From assembly GCA_003501375.1 (NCBI GenBank), contig DNPO01000165.1:1-5871 (forward strand): a DNA stretch of 5,871 nt, written 5' to 3'. Under the pieces are notes generated by a model that did not search any database, was not told where the DNA came from, and saw nothing but the letters and a program-made list of their open reading frames with translations. Position numbers and translations under genes: made by a program. Below, one piece after another: positions 5,147-5,871 of this stretch (position 1 is its first letter; each line of letters starts with the position of its first letter). The DNA comes from Candidatus Sumerlaeota bacterium (lineage in GTDB: Bacteria; Sumerlaeota; Sumerlaeia; UBA8349).

Positions 5147-5662
5147 ATGACTTCAACCCTTGCCTTGTCTCACCCCGATGTTGAACTTGAAGAAAGCGCT
5201 CTGCTTGTTCCTGCGTCCATTCCGCCCGAAGTGCTGAAGTTGCTCCAGCAAACCTTCAACGCTGGGCATGTGGAAAAAGGAATGGCGTGGGTACTGGATC
5301 ATATGAAAGACGATCAAACCCCGTTGCAACTAATGAGTGAATTTGCTCGCCGCTTGGAAGAGCAAATGATGCACCTGTGTGGTGCGACATTAGAAAATCA
5401 TCTGCCGGTTTTTCGCACCGGTTTGTATCAGAAGTGCCTCGCCACCCTTCCCTTTTTTCGCGTGCGTTTTGCGGACAAGGGGTATAACCCGCTGTTCCTG
5501 CAAACGTGGCTGCAAAAGCAAATCGTTGCTTCGATGTTTGGGTTGACCCAACGCGATATTGAACTGAAAATTCGCGTGTCCGGTCGTACCGCACCGCGTT
5601 ATTTGGAAGAGCAAATGCGCCACTTTGTGCCGAAAACCTGTTTGAAACAGTTGTACACATAA
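5147..5662 (+). CDS. Hypothetical protein, 171 residues, family not recognised
   Basis: I do not recognise this protein. It has no signal peptide, no membrane helix and no known catalytic or metal motif. The first 20 residues are acidic (HPDVELEESALL); the rest is mostly helical and basic toward the end. The motif RxLEEQMxH occurs twice, at residues 68-76 and 151-159, and its core is encoded both times by the same 15 bases (5354-5368 and 5603-5617), 83 codons apart. This may mark an internal duplication, though the flanking residues align poorly. The start at ATG 5147 is preferred over an in-frame TTG at 5132, which would add MPTLI with no RBS for either. Stop TAA is at 5660-5662. The gene is flanked by its own promoter (5047-5074) and terminator (5688-5726), so it is a single-gene transcript. 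Codon use looks like that of its neighbours, and a real gene is likely from the clean promoter-ORF-terminator layout. Confidence 0.78.
   Translation: MTSTLALSHPDVELEESALLVPASIPPEVLKLLQQTFNAGHVEKGMAWVLDHMKDDQTPLQLMSEFARRLEEQMMHLCGATLENHLPVFRTGLYQKCLATLPFFRVRFADKGYNPLFLQTWLQKQIVASMFGLTQRDIELKIRVSGRTAPRYLEEQMRHFVPKTCLKQLYT
5354..5617 (+). repeat. 15-base exact direct repeat inside the orphan gene
   Basis: TTGGAAGAGCAAATG occurs at 5354-5368 and 5603-5617, both in frame and both coding LEEQM. The copies are 249 bases (83 codons) apart. The surrounding codons differ, so only the core is conserved at DNA level. Confidence 0.8.
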
Positions 5663-5687
5663 CGAACCACCAAAACGGCCAGCATAA

Positions 5688-5726
5688 AAAAACCGCCAAG
5701 GATTTTAAAAATCCTTGGCGGTTTTT
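5688..5726. terminator. Perfect intrinsic terminator of the orphan gene, usable in both directions
   Basis: AAAAACCGCCAAGGAT (5688-5703) pairs without mismatch with ATCCTTGGCGGTTTTT (5711-5726); two further A-T pairs can close toward a three-base loop. The stem begins 25 bases after the stop codon. Five T end the + strand arm, and on the minus strand the stem ends in a longer T run (5692 down to 5686), so transcription can be stopped from either side. Confidence 0.92.
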
Positions 5727-5789
5727 GCATTGTTTGTCGTGTGGCCGCTCCACATATAGCGGTTCTCGGAATCTTTTTCCTATTCTTGT

Positions 5790-5806
5790 CAACCGCTACG
5801 CGGTTG
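5790..5806. other. Short perfect hairpin in the terminal non-coding stretch
   Basis: CAACCGC (5790-5796) and GCGGTTG (5800-5806) pair exactly around TAC. A smaller dyad, TGTGG/CCACA (5740-5744 and 5750-5754), lies upstream, and CCTTTAAGG (5811-5819) is a short palindrome just after. No T tract follows. The stretch 5727-5871 has no ORF or clear promoter; it is probably the upstream region of a gene beyond the window. Confidence 0.35.
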
Positions 5807-5871
5807 AACCCCTTTAAGGATCAAGAAAAAACTTTTGAGAATCACTCTAACACTACTTGGTCAAAAATTGT

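Noticed and set aside
5256..5792. 178-codon minus-strand frame across the orphan gene.
   Set aside because: It runs through the perfect terminator and the opposite strand of a better-framed gene, and its translation is composition-driven, with no domain.

Overview
The window reads as ordinary bacterial chromosome, roughly balanced in G+C by eye. It holds five protein genes separated by sizeable intergenic regions. No insertion sequence, phage gene, CRISPR array, tRNA or rRNA was seen. The lineage cannot be fixed from the sequence. A c-di-GMP PilZ protein, a UbiA prenyltransferase, an archaeal/bacterial-type S-adenosylhomocysteine hydrolase and start codons with little Shine-Dalgarno signal would suit a deep-branching, mostly uncultured group (for example relatives of Cyanobacteria such as Vampirovibrionia, or Chloroflexota). 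That placement is only a guess.

Layout. Bases 1-243 are the 3' end of ahcY on the + strand, closed by an intrinsic terminator (271-340). A 180-base leader with a perfect 17-bp dyad (358-374) and two small hairpins leads to a 785-residue + strand gene (522-2879). This gene joins about 450 residues of Pro/Glu-rich, probably disordered sequence to an aldo/keto reductase barrel and a C-terminal 2[4Fe-4S] ferredoxin-like domain. A very long hairpin (2889-2958) separates it from two minus-strand genes read toward it: a PilZ-domain protein (3042-3443), with its own consensus-like promoter, and a UbiA-family membrane prenyltransferase (3665-4585).

The 461-base stretch 4671-5131 has no convincing ORF. 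It has a promoter-like pair on the minus strand, many small dyads including mutually exclusive ones, and a strong intrinsic terminator 44 bases before the ubiA-like start codon. It is therefore either a separate small RNA gene or a terminating leader (attenuator or riboswitch-like) of the prenyltransferase gene. Divergently, a good + strand promoter preceded by two palindromes drives a 171-residue protein of unrecognised family (5147-5662), which ends at a perfect terminator (5688-5726). The last 145 bases are non-coding.

How the genes relate. Nothing ties all five into one pathway. ahcY belongs to the activated-methyl cycle. The AKR-ferredoxin fusion is a predicted redox protein whose catalytic tetrad appears altered. 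The UbiA protein should make a prenylated lipid or quinone precursor in the membrane, and PilZ would read c-di-GMP. The points most worth following are the unassigned structured RNA region upstream of the prenyltransferase, the altered active site and huge N-terminal extension of the reductase, and the shared CCGCCAA/TTGGCGG core in three of the four terminator hairpins.
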